A stretch of 64,000 nucleotides of DNA. Source: Algoriphagus sp. AGSA1. Its GTDB lineage: Bacteria; Bacteroidota; Bacteroidia; Cytophagales; Cyclobacteriaceae. The notes under the pieces were generated by a model. It worked only from the letters and a program-made list of their open reading frames with translations, was not told the origin of the DNA and ran no database searches. Below, piece after piece: positions 1 to 8,729 of the stretch (its first letter is position 1; the number at the start of each line of letters is the position of its first letter). The stretch is taken from positions 42,682-106,681 of the forward strand of contig NZ_JAJUWR010000023.1 in assembly GCF_021390545.1 (NCBI RefSeq), given 5' to 3'. The position numbers were made by a program, and so were the translations under genes.

Positions 1-307
1 TGGGTGTAACGCCTATTCGCTTTGTTTTGATGATCTCCATGATGTTTTTTGTGACTTCCAGTAGCAGGTATGTACCTGCGGCCGCAATCGTAACGGGTAC
101 AGCAAAACCTGAAAACAGGGGGAGTTTTCTGAGTTTCAACTCAGCAGTGCAACAATTGGCCACGGGTGCGGCATCCTTGCTCGCTGGAATAATAATCGGG
201 GAAAATGCAGCGGGAGAATTTACGAATTACAATGTGGTGGGATATACGCGATTATATTTAGTCTGGTATGTATTCCGTTGGTAAAACGGGTCAAAGTAGT
301 GAGTTGA
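1..307 (+). pseudogene. MFS transporter, 3' end only, frameshifted near its C-terminus
   Basis: The window opens inside a gene whose product is rich in hydrophobic segments and reads like the last two membrane helices of a major facilitator superfamily transporter, including a short loop with AKPENRGSFLSFNSAVQQ. The frame starting at base 3 runs to a stop at 282-284. After the codons for VVGY (about 237-245) it loses membrane character, while the frame starting at 248 continues as AIIFSLVCIPLVKRV and stops with TGA at 305-307. One missing base around 246-247 would join the two into a normal MFS C-terminus. This is either a real frameshift or a single-base sequence error. The substrate cannot be told from this fragment. 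Confidence 0.65.
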
Positions 308-437
308 AAATTTTTTCAAAATCATATCAAAATCAACAGTAACTAATAAAGTAAACTGTTTACGAAAATTCAGTAGTAGTCATATTCTTTTTATATATTG
401 AGTTTTAAATGACTGTCCAGTCGTCCGTTTATCAGAA

Positions 438-1586
438 ATGAACAAAGCATTAAACTCAATTATATTTCTTAGCGCAATCATTTATTGCAGCTCATGCTCT
501 CCAAATGAAGTAGGAGAATTGCCTGAACTCAATTACAAGCTGACTCATGCTTTTCAATTAGTTGTGGAAGACCACCCGCTTCGGACTTGGAGTCTACAGG
601 CTAAAGTCATTGATGGTGAAGAGTTTCTTTTTTTTGGGGACGTCAAAATGAAGGACAATATCAAAGTCTATAATATCGATGCGCAAAAGTGGGAAGAGAC
701 AATCCGATTTGAAAAGGAAGGGCCTGATGGTATTGGCTCAATGAATGGTTTTTTTGTACATACTATGGACTCTATTTTTGTGGTAAATAGCTTTGGCTGG
801 CAGGTTCACTTAATGAATGGAAACCAAAAACTCAAGACTTACAATACCAAAGAAGGAATACCTGTATTAGATCAAATTACACCGTTTACAACAAATAATG
901 CCTTGAAAGGCTTCGTCAACGGGAAAATAATTTTTTATGGTTTTCCTGAAATACCATATGAGGGACTTGACTATCATAGTAAAGTCAGCGTAGCACAATC
1001 AATTGATATAAGCACAGGATTGAATACTGTCGGTATTGGCTACCCTTTAGAGTACCATGATCATAATTGGCCTGGAGTAATTACTATAATGAATGAACAA
1101 GCCGTCAGTCAAGATTTGATTTATATGAGTTTCCCACTAAGTGATTCGGTGTATGTTTACAATTCGTCATTTAATCTATTGAAATCTTTAGATATTTCTT
1201 CAATCAATAAGAGGGAAACCTCAAATTTTGATAGTCAACCATTAGATAAGATTAATGGAGCTCCGGGTTATTTTGAAGTAATAGGAAAAGGTGCATATAC
1301 CGACCTCCTCATTGATGAAAGGAATAGAATCTTATTTAGAACTATTTCCTTCTCCAAAAGTGATGAAACTTTATTTTCTTCTTTCTCGGAATATAGACTG
1401 ACCTCAGAAAATAATCTGTTGATTTATGATCTTGATCAGGAGAAATTGATAGGAGAGATTAATTTTAGAAAAGAGGAATTGGATAGGGCTCCTATGATGT
1501 TTACAGGCCAAAAAGGTTTATATCTCAGTAAAATGAGTGAAGAAGAGGAAGCTGTAGATTTTTATCTATTATCCTGGGAGCCCTGA
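438..1586 (+). CDS. DUF4221-like lipoprotein
   Basis: A 382-residue protein starting with a lipoprotein signal (hydrophobic stretch then YCSSCS, Cys at about residue 20), so it is probably anchored in the envelope. The rest is a soluble domain with repeated short beta-strand patterns such as DNIKVYNIDAQKWEE, DSIFVVNSFGWQVHL and DSVYVYNSSFNLL, as expected for a beta-propeller-like fold. The pattern fits the Bacteroidota DUF4221 family, whose function is unknown. It stands alone, followed by a hairpin terminator and convergent to asnS. The ATG at 438 is the first one before the signal peptide. The family call is from memory of the pattern. Confidence 0.65.
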   Translation: MNKALNSIIFLSAIIYCSSCSPNEVGELPELNYKLTHAFQLVVEDHPLRTWSLQAKVIDGEEFLFFGDVKMKDNIKVYNIDAQKWEETIRFEKEGPDGIGSMNGFFVHTMDSIFVVNSFGWQVHLMNGNQKLKTYNTKEGIPVLDQITPFTTNNALKGFVNGKIIFYGFPEIPYEGLDYHSKVSVAQSIDISTGLNTVGIGYPLEYHDHNWPGVITIMNEQAVSQDLIYMSFPLSDSVYVYNSSFNLLKSLDISSINKRETSNFDSQPLDKINGAPGYFEVIGKGAYTDLLIDERNRILFRTISFSKSDETLFSSFSEYRLTSENNLLIYDLDQEKLIGEINFRKEELDRAPMMFTGQKGLYLSKMSEEEEAVDFYLLSWEP

Positions 1587-1605
1587 GTTAGGAGCTATTT
1601 ACTTA

Positions 1606-1635
1606 AACAAGCCCGACATTTCTGCCGGGCTTGTT
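1606..1635. terminator. Bidirectional terminator between the DUF4221 gene and asnS
   Basis: A perfect 10-bp inverted repeat (AACAAGCCCG and CGGGCTTGTT) with a 10-base loop lies in the 53-base gap between two convergent genes. It can serve both. Confidence 0.8.
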
Positions 1636-1639
1636 GCTA

Positions 1640-3091
1640 TTAAAATTCCGCGTTTCCCGGAGTTCTCGGGAAAGCAATGACATCCCTGATATTGCCCATG
1701 CCGGTGACGAACAATACCATTCGTTCAAAACCTAGTCCAAAACCTGCGTGTGGGGTAGCCCCAAATCTTCTCGTGTCAAGATACCACCACATTTCATCCT
1801 GTGGAATATTCATTTCTTCCATTCTTTTGGTCAGCACATCCATTCGCTCTTCGCGTTGGGAGCCACCCACGATTTCACCTATGCCTGGGAAAAGTATGTC
1901 CATGGCGGCAACAGTCTTTCCATCGTCATTTTGACGCATGTAGAAAGACTTGATGTCTTTAGGATAATCAGTTAGGATTACCGGCTTCTTGAAGTGTTTT
2001 TCTACCAAGAAGCGCTCGTGTTCAGACTGCAAATCCGCTCCCCACTCATCGATCAGATAGGAGAATTTCTTTTTCTTGTTAGGATTGGAGTTTCTTAGGA
2101 TTTCTATAGCCTCGGTGTAGGTGATTCTCACAAAATCATTGTCCACTACAAATCTCAGCTTGTCCATTAGAGTCATTTCGCTCCGTTGGTCTGCAGGCTT
2201 TGATTTCTCTTCTTCCAGCAGTCTGGAATCCAGAAATGCCAAATCTTCGGCACAATGGTCAAGCGCATAGCGGATCACATATTTCAGGAAATCCTCCGCG
2301 AGGTCAGCATTGTCTTCCGCATCGTAGAAGGCCATCTCCGGTTCGATCATCCAGAACTCCGCCAGGTGACGTGTCGTATTAGAATTCTCCGCACGGAAGG
2401 TAGGTCCAAACGTATAGATATCCGCAAGTGCCATAGCCGCCAATTCCCCTTCCAATTGTCCTGAAACGGTAAGATTTGTTTCTCTTTCGAAGAAATCCTG
2501 CTTATAATCTATCTCCCCCTCTTCAGTTTTAGGGGGATTCTTCAGATCCAGCGTAGTCACCTTGAATGTCTCTCCCGCACCTTCAGCATCCGAAGCTGTA
2601 ATGATAGGAGTGTGGACGTAGAAAAATCCTTTTTTGTCAAAATACTTATGGACAGCAAAAGCCAAGGCATGCCTTACCCTGAATACCGCGCCAAATGTAT
2701 TGGTCCGCATTCTAAGGTGGGCATTTTCACGAAGAAACTCCATAGAGTGTTTTTTTGGCTGCAGAGGATATTTCTCAGGGTCTGCCTCGCCCAGCACTTC
2801 TATGGATACTGCATTTAACTCAGAGCTCTGTCCGGATCCTTGGGATTCTACCACCGTCCCAACCACTTTCAGACAAGCTCCTGTTGTACATTTTTTCAGG
2901 ACATCTTCTGAAATCAGATTTGGGTCAGCCACCACTTGGTAATTGGTAATGATGGAGCCGTCATTCAACGCAATAAATGAAACATTTTTGTTTCCTCTCT
3001 TTGTGCGTACCCAGCCCATCAGGGTCACTTCAGTCCCAATAGGATTTGTATCCAGGATGGTCTTTATTTTGACTCGTTTGTTAAATGCCAT
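1640..3091 (-). CDS. asnS: Asparagine--tRNA ligase
   Basis: A 483-residue class II aminoacyl-tRNA synthetase that charges tRNA-Asn with asparagine in the cytosol. The N-terminal OB-fold anticodon-binding domain (about residues 8-105, with VTLMGWVRTKR) is followed by the catalytic core. Motif 2 is FRAENSNTTRHLAEF at about 232-246, and motif 3 (GFGLGFERMV, then the RDVIAFPRTPG end) lies near the C-terminus. The NTTRHLAEFWMIEPE sequence after motif 2 and the length fit AsnS rather than AspS. It is transcribed alone on the minus strand, divergent from rpoN, and its start ATG at 3091 gives the usual N-terminus. Confidence 0.97.
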   Translation of the reverse strand: MAFNKRVKIKTILDTNPIGTEVTLMGWVRTKRGNKNVSFIALNDGSIITNYQVVADPNLISEDVLKKCTTGACLKVVGTVVESQGSGQSSELNAVSIEVLGEADPEKYPLQPKKHSMEFLRENAHLRMRTNTFGAVFRVRHALAFAVHKYFDKKGFFYVHTPIITASDAEGAGETFKVTTLDLKNPPKTEEGEIDYKQDFFERETNLTVSGQLEGELAAMALADIYTFGPTFRAENSNTTRHLAEFWMIEPEMAFYDAEDNADLAEDFLKYVIRYALDHCAEDLAFLDSRLLEEEKSKPADQRSEMTLMDKLRFVVDNDFVRITYTEAIEILRNSNPNKKKKFSYLIDEWGADLQSEHERFLVEKHFKKPVILTDYPKDIKSFYMRQNDDGKTVAAMDILFPGIGEIVGGSQREERMDVLTKRMEEMNIPQDEMWWYLDTRRFGATPHAGFGLGFERMVLFVTGMGNIRDVIAFPRTPGNAEF

Positions 3092-3194
3092 TTGGTGATT
3101 TTTTTATGCGGATTTTAGAAGTCCCGCGAATATGTTAAAGGAATGCAAAAAAACGATTAAATAAGCTTTTTATCAAAAATTCCCTCGTTTTTCA

Positions 3195-3202
3195 TAACTT
3201 TG
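3195..3202 (+). promoter_or_regulatory. Probable -7 promoter element for rpoN
   Basis: TAACTTTG matches the Bacteroidota -7 consensus TAnnTTTG and lies 67 bases before the rpoN ATG, in the divergent gap to asnS. No perfect -33 box was identified. Confidence 0.5.
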
Positions 3203-3269
3203 GCATGAGGGCTTTTTCCAATGGAAAGGCCTTTTTTTAACCCAAACAGCAGGTATTACCTTATATCGA

Positions 3270-4724
3270 ATGCAAAAGCTAAATCTTAGCCAATCACTTT
3301 CTCAGAAACTTTCACCTCAGCAGATCCAATTTATCAAATTGCTGCAGGTGCCTACAGCTGAGCTTGATGCTCGGATAGAAGAGGAACTTGAAATCAATCC
3401 GGCTCTGGAAGAAGGCAAAACTGAAGAAAAAGATGCCAAGGAAGATGATTTTGAGGATTCTTACGAAGAGGAGACTCCTCAGGATGATCGGGATGTGAAC
3501 ATCGACGATTACCTGGATGACGAGTACGGTGGATATAAAATGCAGGGTGATGGCAATTATAATACAGATGAAGAGGATCGTGAGATACCGATTTCCAGCC
3601 AATCATCCCTGCATGAGCAATTAGTTTCCCAATTGAGCTTCCTGAGGCTGGATGAGCGTAAAAAAATCATTGGAGAGCAGCTGATAGGAAGTATAGAAAA
3701 TGACGGATATATACGCCGGGATCTGGATTCTATCATCAATGATCTGGCATTCAGTCAGAACATAGAAACTGATATCGATGAACTTGAAGAAATACTGAGG
3801 AAGATCCAGAATTTTGACCCTGCAGGTATAGCGTCCCGGAATTTGCAGGAATGTCTCACGATACAGCTAGAGCGCAAGGAGCATCCCGATGACCCTACTG
3901 TACAGAATGCGTTGAAAATTATCCATGATTGCTTCGATGAATTCACTAAGAAGCATTATACCAAAATTCAAAAACGCTGCGACATGTCCGACGAGGAAAC
4001 AAAAGAAGCGGTGAATCTGATAACTAAGCTAAACCCTAAACCAGGGGGAGTGGCAGATGGTCTGGTACGCACTCAGTATGTGATCCCGGATTTTATTCTG
4101 ACAAATACTGGCGGGAAATTTGAAATTAGCCTTAATTCCAAGAACGCACCTGAACTGAGGATTTCCAGGTCATACTCCGAGATGTTCGATGCTTATGACA
4201 AAAGTGATAAAAAAGATAAAAAGCTGAAGGAAACAGTCACTTTTGTGAAGCAAAAGCTGGATGCCGCTAAGTGGTTCATAGATGCGATCAAGCAACGTCA
4301 AAACACCCTTCTGAGAACTATGGAGGCTATTCTTCAGTACCAAAAGGAGTTTTTTATAGATGGCGATGAGACAAATTTGCGTCCTATGATCCTGAAGGAT
4401 ATAGCCGAGCGTATAGATATGGATATTTCTACTGTGTCCAGGGTGGCAAACAGTAAGGCTATTCAGACAGAATTTGGTGTGTATCCTTTGAAATACTTCT
4501 TCTCTGAAGGTATCGCCACGGATAGCGGGGAGGATGTGAGTAACCGGGAAGTGAAATATATCCTTCAGGGCATGGTAGATGCAGAGGATAAAAAGAAGCC
4601 TCTCTCTGATGATAAACTAGTCAAAATGCTGAATAGCAAAGGATATAATATCGCACGAAGAACTGTAGCCAAATACAGAGAACAGCTGCAAATCCCTGTT
4701 GCCCGACTAAGAAAGGAATTGTAG
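3270..4724 (+). CDS. rpoN: RNA polymerase sigma-54 factor
   Basis: A 484-residue sigma-54 factor, which directs RNA polymerase to -24/-12 promoters that need an ATPase activator. Region I is the Q/L-rich N-terminus (LSQSLSQKLSPQQIQFIKLLQ). It is followed by an acidic linker (about residues 45-110, many Asp/Glu, typical of region II), then the core-binding domain and the HTH (DISTVSRVANSK). The C-terminal RpoN box reads ARRTVAKYREQ, ending at about residue 475. The stop codon overlaps the GTG start of the next gene by one base, so the two are probably co-transcribed and translationally coupled. No enhancer-binding activator is encoded in this window. Confidence 0.97.
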   Translation: MQKLNLSQSLSQKLSPQQIQFIKLLQVPTAELDARIEEELEINPALEEGKTEEKDAKEDDFEDSYEEETPQDDRDVNIDDYLDDEYGGYKMQGDGNYNTDEEDREIPISSQSSLHEQLVSQLSFLRLDERKKIIGEQLIGSIENDGYIRRDLDSIINDLAFSQNIETDIDELEEILRKIQNFDPAGIASRNLQECLTIQLERKEHPDDPTVQNALKIIHDCFDEFTKKHYTKIQKRCDMSDEETKEAVNLITKLNPKPGGVADGLVRTQYVIPDFILTNTGGKFEISLNSKNAPELRISRSYSEMFDAYDKSDKKDKKLKETVTFVKQKLDAAKWFIDAIKQRQNTLLRTMEAILQYQKEFFIDGDETNLRPMILKDIAERIDMDISTVSRVANSKAIQTEFGVYPLKYFFSEGIATDSGEDVSNREVKYILQGMVDAEDKKKPLSDDKLVKMLNSKGYNIARRTVAKYREQLQIPVARLRKEL

Positions 4725-5344
4725 TGCAGAGGGGGTTTTCGCTTGTAGTTTCAATCGTATTCCAGCCGTTGGTCATACCCACATTGGTTTTTGGATTGAT
4801 TTTGTTTATGGTGCCTCAGGCTACTACTATCCCGGAGGAATTTAAACTCCGGATATTTTATCTACTGGTGTTGTCCACCTTAGTGATCCCTATGGTGACA
4901 GTATGTGGGTTGCGACTAAGTGGGACTCTGAAAAGCCTGCATATGGCAAGCCTAAAGGACAGGGCAATCCCTTTCTCTGTGACCAGCATTTACTATATTC
5001 TTACAGTTTACTTCTTGTTACAAAAAGGTGGTCTAGATCCAATTTTAGGAAAGGTTTTGGGCATAATCACCCTAGCAATACTAGGGCTTACTTTTGTCAC
5101 TTTTTTCTGGAAGATGTCGGCTCATATGACCGGGATGGGAGGGCTGTTGGCATTGGTATTGGTACTTGGCTTGAAGTTTCCCTCATTCCAGCCCGTATAT
5201 CCTTTACTGACGGTTCTTGTATTAACCGGCGTGGTAGGAAGTGTCAGGTTGTTTTTAGACGCCCATAAGCCTATGGAGATTTATGTAGGTTTATTGTATG
5301 GGTTTTTACTCTGTTTTATTGGGTTTAGTATTATTTGGGGATAG
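4724..5344 (+). CDS. Multi-pass membrane protein, weakly PAP2-like
   Basis: A 206-residue hydrophobic protein with about six predicted membrane helices. The GTG start at 4724 overlaps the rpoN stop by one base. The C-terminal stretch RLFLDAHKPMEIYVGLLYGF and an upstream KMSAHMTG are reminiscent of the last two motifs of PAP2-type phosphatases, where a conserved Arg and His serve in catalysis. The match is loose and the KxxxxxxRP motif is not evident. It could be a degenerate PAP2 protein or an unrelated membrane protein. Coupling to rpoN suggests a conserved neighbourhood, not necessarily a shared function. Confidence 0.75.
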   Translation: MQRGFSLVVSIVFQPLVIPTLVFGLILFMVPQATTIPEEFKLRIFYLLVLSTLVIPMVTVCGLRLSGTLKSLHMASLKDRAIPFSVTSIYYILTVYFLLQKGGLDPILGKVLGIITLAILGLTFVTFFWKMSAHMTGMGGLLALVLVLGLKFPSFQPVYPLLTVLVLTGVVGSVRLFLDAHKPMEIYVGLLYGFLLCFIGFSIIWG

Positions 5345-5361
5345 ATGATTTGTCCCATGAT

Positions 5362-5388
5362 AAAAAAAAACCGGACAAAAGCCCGGTT
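5362..5388. terminator. Terminator between convergent genes
   Basis: AACCGG (5369-5374) and CCGGTT (5383-5388) form a hairpin. Read on the minus strand it is followed by a run of T, so it most likely ends the beta-barrel gene at 5407-6165; it may also serve the plus-strand operon. Confidence 0.7.
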
Positions 5389-5406
5389 GGTATTAATTAC
5401 TCACTT

Positions 5407-6165
5407 CTAAAACACATTCACTGCTATCCCGAAATTAATCTGGGTAGCTTCCGTGCCGTTCGGCCCCATTCCTTTTTGAAATACCTTGTTCAACCCAAAG
5501 TAACTCCAAGCATAGAATCCGGGAGTGCCTGCTTTTACTGATATTCCATAGCGGAATTTCTCGAAACCATAATTCTGTGAGTCCTTGATTTTCCTTTTAA
5601 GGCCATCGGCATCCTCATATCTTACTTTTGTGTGGGATTCGTATAGATAACCAATCTTGCCGCCCACGCTAAACCGAAAGCCCTGGGCATAGTTGGTCTT
5701 GTTGAAGTGGTAGGTGAAGTCCAATGGGATGTCAAAGTAATTGGCGGCCACCACATTCTTTCTAATACTAATGTCATCCCCCAAGACGTCATAGATCTCC
5801 TTCAGCTGACTTGATTCCGGGCCAATGGCTGGATTGTTGTATAAGGATTGATCGTCCTTAAAAGCATATTTGTCAGTTCCAACACCTATTCCTATGTCCA
5901 TCGTCATCCCTGATGTTGGCCCCAAAATGGATACAGGATATTGATAATAAACATTGAAGGTTCGGGAGGCAAAAAACCTAACGGCCATATCCTCTGACCT
6001 GTTATTGAGCTGATTAAAGCCAAATTCAAATTTTAGATCGCTGGGGATATTCGGTCTTCCGCCTATTGGTGTCTTTGGTTTTTTGGCGATTTGCAGACTA
6101 TCCTGGGCAAACGCTCCTTGGATCAGAACAAAAGCGAGAAGAAAGGTGTATATTTTTTTCATCAA
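5407..6165 (-). CDS. Outer-membrane beta-barrel protein
   Basis: A 252-residue protein with a clear Sec signal peptide (KKIYTFLLAFVLIQGAFAQ, cleavage after AFA or AQ). The mature part alternates polar and aromatic residues in short strands (for example FRFSVGGKIGYLYE and YGISVKAGTPGFYAWSY) and ends in a phenylalanine (IAVNVF), both typical of outer-membrane barrels sorted by BamA. It resembles the PorT-like or OMP_b-brl families of Bacteroidota. Ligand or partner is unknown. Single gene, divergent from the tRNA-Arg unit. Confidence 0.75.
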   Translation of the reverse strand: MMKKIYTFLLAFVLIQGAFAQDSLQIAKKPKTPIGGRPNIPSDLKFEFGFNQLNNRSEDMAVRFFASRTFNVYYQYPVSILGPTSGMTMDIGIGVGTDKYAFKDDQSLYNNPAIGPESSQLKEIYDVLGDDISIRKNVVAANYFDIPLDFTYHFNKTNYAQGFRFSVGGKIGYLYESHTKVRYEDADGLKRKIKDSQNYGFEKFRYGISVKAGTPGFYAWSYFGLNKVFQKGMGPNGTEATQINFGIAVNVF

Positions 6166-6302
6166 ATTGGTTTACTTAAAATGCACTCAATGCGGGCAAA
6201 AATAGGAAATCCCCACTGATTTACCCCTTTATTGATCTTAATTATTCTTAAGGGTAAAACGAGCTGTTATTTATAAAATTGTAAATTTCTTAGGTAGTAG
6301 TA

Positions 6303-6333
6303 TTTGGATAAAATCGAATTTTAGATACCTTTG
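6303..6333 (+). promoter_or_regulatory. Promoter of tRNA-Arg
   Basis: TTTG at 6303-6306 and TACCTTTG at 6326-6333, separated by 19 bases, match the Bacteroidota -33/-7 promoter layout exactly. Transcription would start a few bases before the mature tRNA at 6345. Confidence 0.8.
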
Positions 6334-6344
6334 CATTCCGATTT

Positions 6345-6418
6345 GGCTTCGTAGCTCAACTGAATAGAGCACCTGATTACGGCTCAGGAGGTTTCAGGTT
6401 TGAATCCTGACGAGGTCA
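6345..6418 (+). tRNA. tRNA-Arg (anticodon ACG)
   Basis: The sequence folds as a full cloverleaf: acceptor GGCTTCG with CGAGGTC (two G-U pairs), D-arm GCTC/GAGC, anticodon stem CCTGA/TCAGG with loop TTACGGC (anticodon ACG at 6379-6381), a 5-base variable loop, and T-arm TCAGG/CCTGA with loop TTTGAAT. Position 6418 is the discriminator A. CCA is not encoded (ACA follows), so the tail must be added by the CCA-adding enzyme, also present in this window at 13372-14814. The A at position 34 is normally deaminated to inosine, so this tRNA would read CGU, CGC and CGA. Confidence 0.95.
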
Positions 6419-6420
6419 CA

Positions 6421-6453
6421 AAGCCCAGCTTTTTTTGGTTGGGCTTTTTTTTT
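6421..6453 (+). terminator. Terminator after tRNA-Arg
   Basis: AAGCCCA (6421-6427) pairs with TGGGCTT (6440-6446) and is followed by a T run to 6453. It starts three bases after the tRNA. Confidence 0.85.
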
Positions 6454-6553
6454 GGCAACCTGCTACTTATAGTGTTGATTTTCTGTCAGAATTTTCATTT
6501 AGCGGTAATTTTTCATCATTTTAGACGAAACATTGCGTGTGTCCTGTCAGTAG

Positions 6554-6799
6554 ATGAAAAACTTTCTCCCACTTTTGCTATTAATTCTTTCGGCCTGCAG
6601 TCTTTTTGAAGATACCAATCTGGTTGATATTAAGGAGATTGATGGGCCCTGTTCCATCGTACTTGTGGGAGGTAGCACTGTGAGGAGCAAGGGCAATATC
6701 AAAATAAGTAAACGGACCCAAGCCATTACTTATCGGGATGAGGAGGGTAAACTTTGGTCTCTATTCAAGGACGATTATACCAGTTATTCCTGTCAGTAG
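6554..6799 (+). CDS. Small lipoprotein of unknown function
   Basis: An 81-residue product with a short lipoprotein signal (KNFLPLLLLILSACS, Cys at about residue 15). The mature part is only about 66 residues and carries two further cysteines (GPCSIVL and the final SCQ) that might form a disulfide. The family is not recognised. It lies between the tRNA terminator and the yidC terminator, with no partner gene. The signal peptide makes a real gene likely despite the size. Confidence 0.6.
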   Translation: MKNFLPLLLLILSACSLFEDTNLVDIKEIDGPCSIVLVGGSTVRSKGNIKISKRTQAITYRDEEGKLWSLFKDDYTSYSCQ

Positions 6800-6847
6800 G
6801 CATGCATCTTTCATTGCTATTTTAGAAGGTAAGCACGATGACCCCGC

Positions 6848-6878
6848 AAAAAAAAGAGCCGAAGAAGGGCTCCTTTTT
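6848..6878. terminator. Terminator of the pyrG-yidC operon
   Basis: GAGCC and GGCTC form the stem, flanked by an A run on one side and a T run on the other, so it can act in both directions. It lies just before the yidC stop codon as seen from the plus strand. Confidence 0.75.
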
Positions 6879-6882
6879 ATTG

Positions 6883-8688
6883 TTATTTTTTACGGGAAGT
6901 CTCAGCTGCTTTCATAGCATCTTCCAGTTTTTGCTGGAATTTGGATTTCTTCTTATTTGCGTTTTTAGCTTTACTTTCTTCTACTTTGGCGCGGATTTTT
7001 TCGTCATCTACAAATAGCTTGATTAAGGCCTGCTGGCCAAAAGTCACCATGTTGGATACAAAATAGTAGAAGCTCAATCCTGCAGGGTATGAATTCAAAA
7101 TGAACATAAACATAACTGGCATGATGTACCCCAGGTTTTTCATTGGGCCAGTGGCTGTTGTCAGTTGGTTATTGAAGTGCGTGTAAATAATCTGCGATAC
7201 GGTCATCAATAAGGTGAACAAACTTACATGTGATCCATAGAAAGGGATAGTGAATGGAAGATTGATGAATGTATCATAGGTAGAAAGATCAGACGCCCAC
7301 AGAAATGATTCCTGTCGTAGTTCTATCGCATTAGGGAAGAAAAAGAACATCGCAAAAAGAAAAGGCATCTGAAGTACCATAGGCAAGCAGCCTGAGATCG
7401 GGCTTACCCCCAGCTTCGAGAAGAGTTTCATCTGCTCCTGTTGCATCTTGGTGGGATCGTCTCCGTACTTTTCCTTTAGCTCATCAATTTCGGGTTTGAT
7501 TACCCTCATTTTGGCCATGCCTATGTATGACTTATATGTCAGAGGGAAAAGTGCAAGTTTGATGAGGAATACGATGATGATAATTATGACACCGTAATTG
7601 TTGAAGAATTTCTCCAGGAAGGCAAATAAGTTGACAATGATGTATTTATTGACCCAGCTGACAAAGAAATATCCCATGTCCACATTGTCTTCAAACCCAT
7701 CTGTTACCTTTTTGAGGGTATTGTACTGATCGGGACCGAAATAATATGTAAACCCTGTTTTTCCGTCCTGTAAAGGAATAGATAAACTGGTAGCCATAGT
7801 CCGGACGATAGAAGAGTCCGCAGGCGTGCTTTGGGTAATCGCGACATTTTGGAATTCAGTGTTAGCGATCATGGCAGCACTGAAGAAACGTTGACTAAAA
7901 CTCACCCATTTGATTGGTTCTGCTATTGTCTCCTGCTCTAGCCCGTCACCAGATCCAAGATTATCAAATGACCCTGAAATGGTGTAGTAATTTAGTCTGG
8001 CTTGTCTTCGGGATTCTGCCAGATTCATTTCCTGGGTAATCAAATTATCCTCCCAGTTGAGTTTGATCTCATTTCCGGTGAAGACCCCTTGATAGCGGTC
8101 AATCTCGAAGGTGTTCTGAACTTGGTAGCTGTTTTCCTCAAGGCTGAAGGTTTGAACTAGTCTGCCGTTCTCAGTTTCTGCCGTTAGCCTTAAGACCTGA
8201 ATTGATTTCCCTTCTTCATTTTGCGTATTCTCTACCGTAGGCGTGAAGTAGATGTCCTTTAGGTTTAGGGGGCCATTTCTACTTTCAATCACAAAATCCA
8301 TCGTGGAACTCTCTTCATTGAAGAGTTCCAGGGGCTCCATATTCCAGCTTTTGTAGTTTTTCAGGATAACCTTATTAACACTGGCACCCTTGGAGGAGAT
8401 TTCCATCTGGATCAGATCATTTTCCAGAATAAGAGATTCTTCTTCTCCTACAGTATTACTGGCCAGTACACCATATTTTGAAATCCTAGCAGCGTCAAGC
8501 GTACTGTCATTTTCAGTGAATGTGTCCGTGCTGACTGCTTGGCTTGATGTGTAGGATTGGGGAGATTCTACTTGTTCGGAGGATTCTGTCTCCATTTCGG
8601 GGACTTCTGGCGAACTCGCAAAGAAAATCGAGTAAACCAGGATCACTGCTGCAAAAAGAATCAAACCAGTTGCTTGATTTCTGTCCAT
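6883..8688 (-). CDS. yidC: Membrane protein insertase YidC
   Basis: A 601-residue YidC/Oxa1 insertase that places proteins in the inner membrane, alone or with SecYEG. An N-terminal membrane anchor (residues about 5-26, TGLILFAAVILVYSIFF) precedes the large periplasmic domain (about 60-350). The conserved C-terminal core of five helices follows, from FNNYGVIIIIIVFLIKLALFP through KLGVSPISGCLPMVLQMPFL to LSFYYFVSNMVTFGQQ. The tail is rich in lysine (NKKKSKFQQK), as is common for ribosome contact. It lies 41 bases downstream of pyrG on the same strand, probably co-transcribed. Confidence 0.97.
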   Translation of the reverse strand: MDRNQATGLILFAAVILVYSIFFASSPEVPEMETESSEQVESPQSYTSSQAVSTDTFTENDSTLDAARISKYGVLASNTVGEEESLILENDLIQMEISSKGASVNKVILKNYKSWNMEPLELFNEESSTMDFVIESRNGPLNLKDIYFTPTVENTQNEEGKSIQVLRLTAETENGRLVQTFSLEENSYQVQNTFEIDRYQGVFTGNEIKLNWEDNLITQEMNLAESRRQARLNYYTISGSFDNLGSGDGLEQETIAEPIKWVSFSQRFFSAAMIANTEFQNVAITQSTPADSSIVRTMATSLSIPLQDGKTGFTYYFGPDQYNTLKKVTDGFEDNVDMGYFFVSWVNKYIIVNLFAFLEKFFNNYGVIIIIIVFLIKLALFPLTYKSYIGMAKMRVIKPEIDELKEKYGDDPTKMQQEQMKLFSKLGVSPISGCLPMVLQMPFLFAMFFFFPNAIELRQESFLWASDLSTYDTFINLPFTIPFYGSHVSLFTLLMTVSQIIYTHFNNQLTTATGPMKNLGYIMPVMFMFILNSYPAGLSFYYFVSNMVTFGQQALIKLFVDDEKIRAKVEESKAKNANKKKSKFQQKLEDAMKAAETSRKK

Positions 8689-8729
8689 AAAGATTAATCG
8701 TAAACCCGATGAAATGACTTCGGGGAGTT

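Noticed and set aside
3207..3240. Possible terminator-like hairpin with a T7 run in the rpoN leader
   Set aside because: The stem only pairs about five bases before mismatches and bulges, so it is too weak to call.
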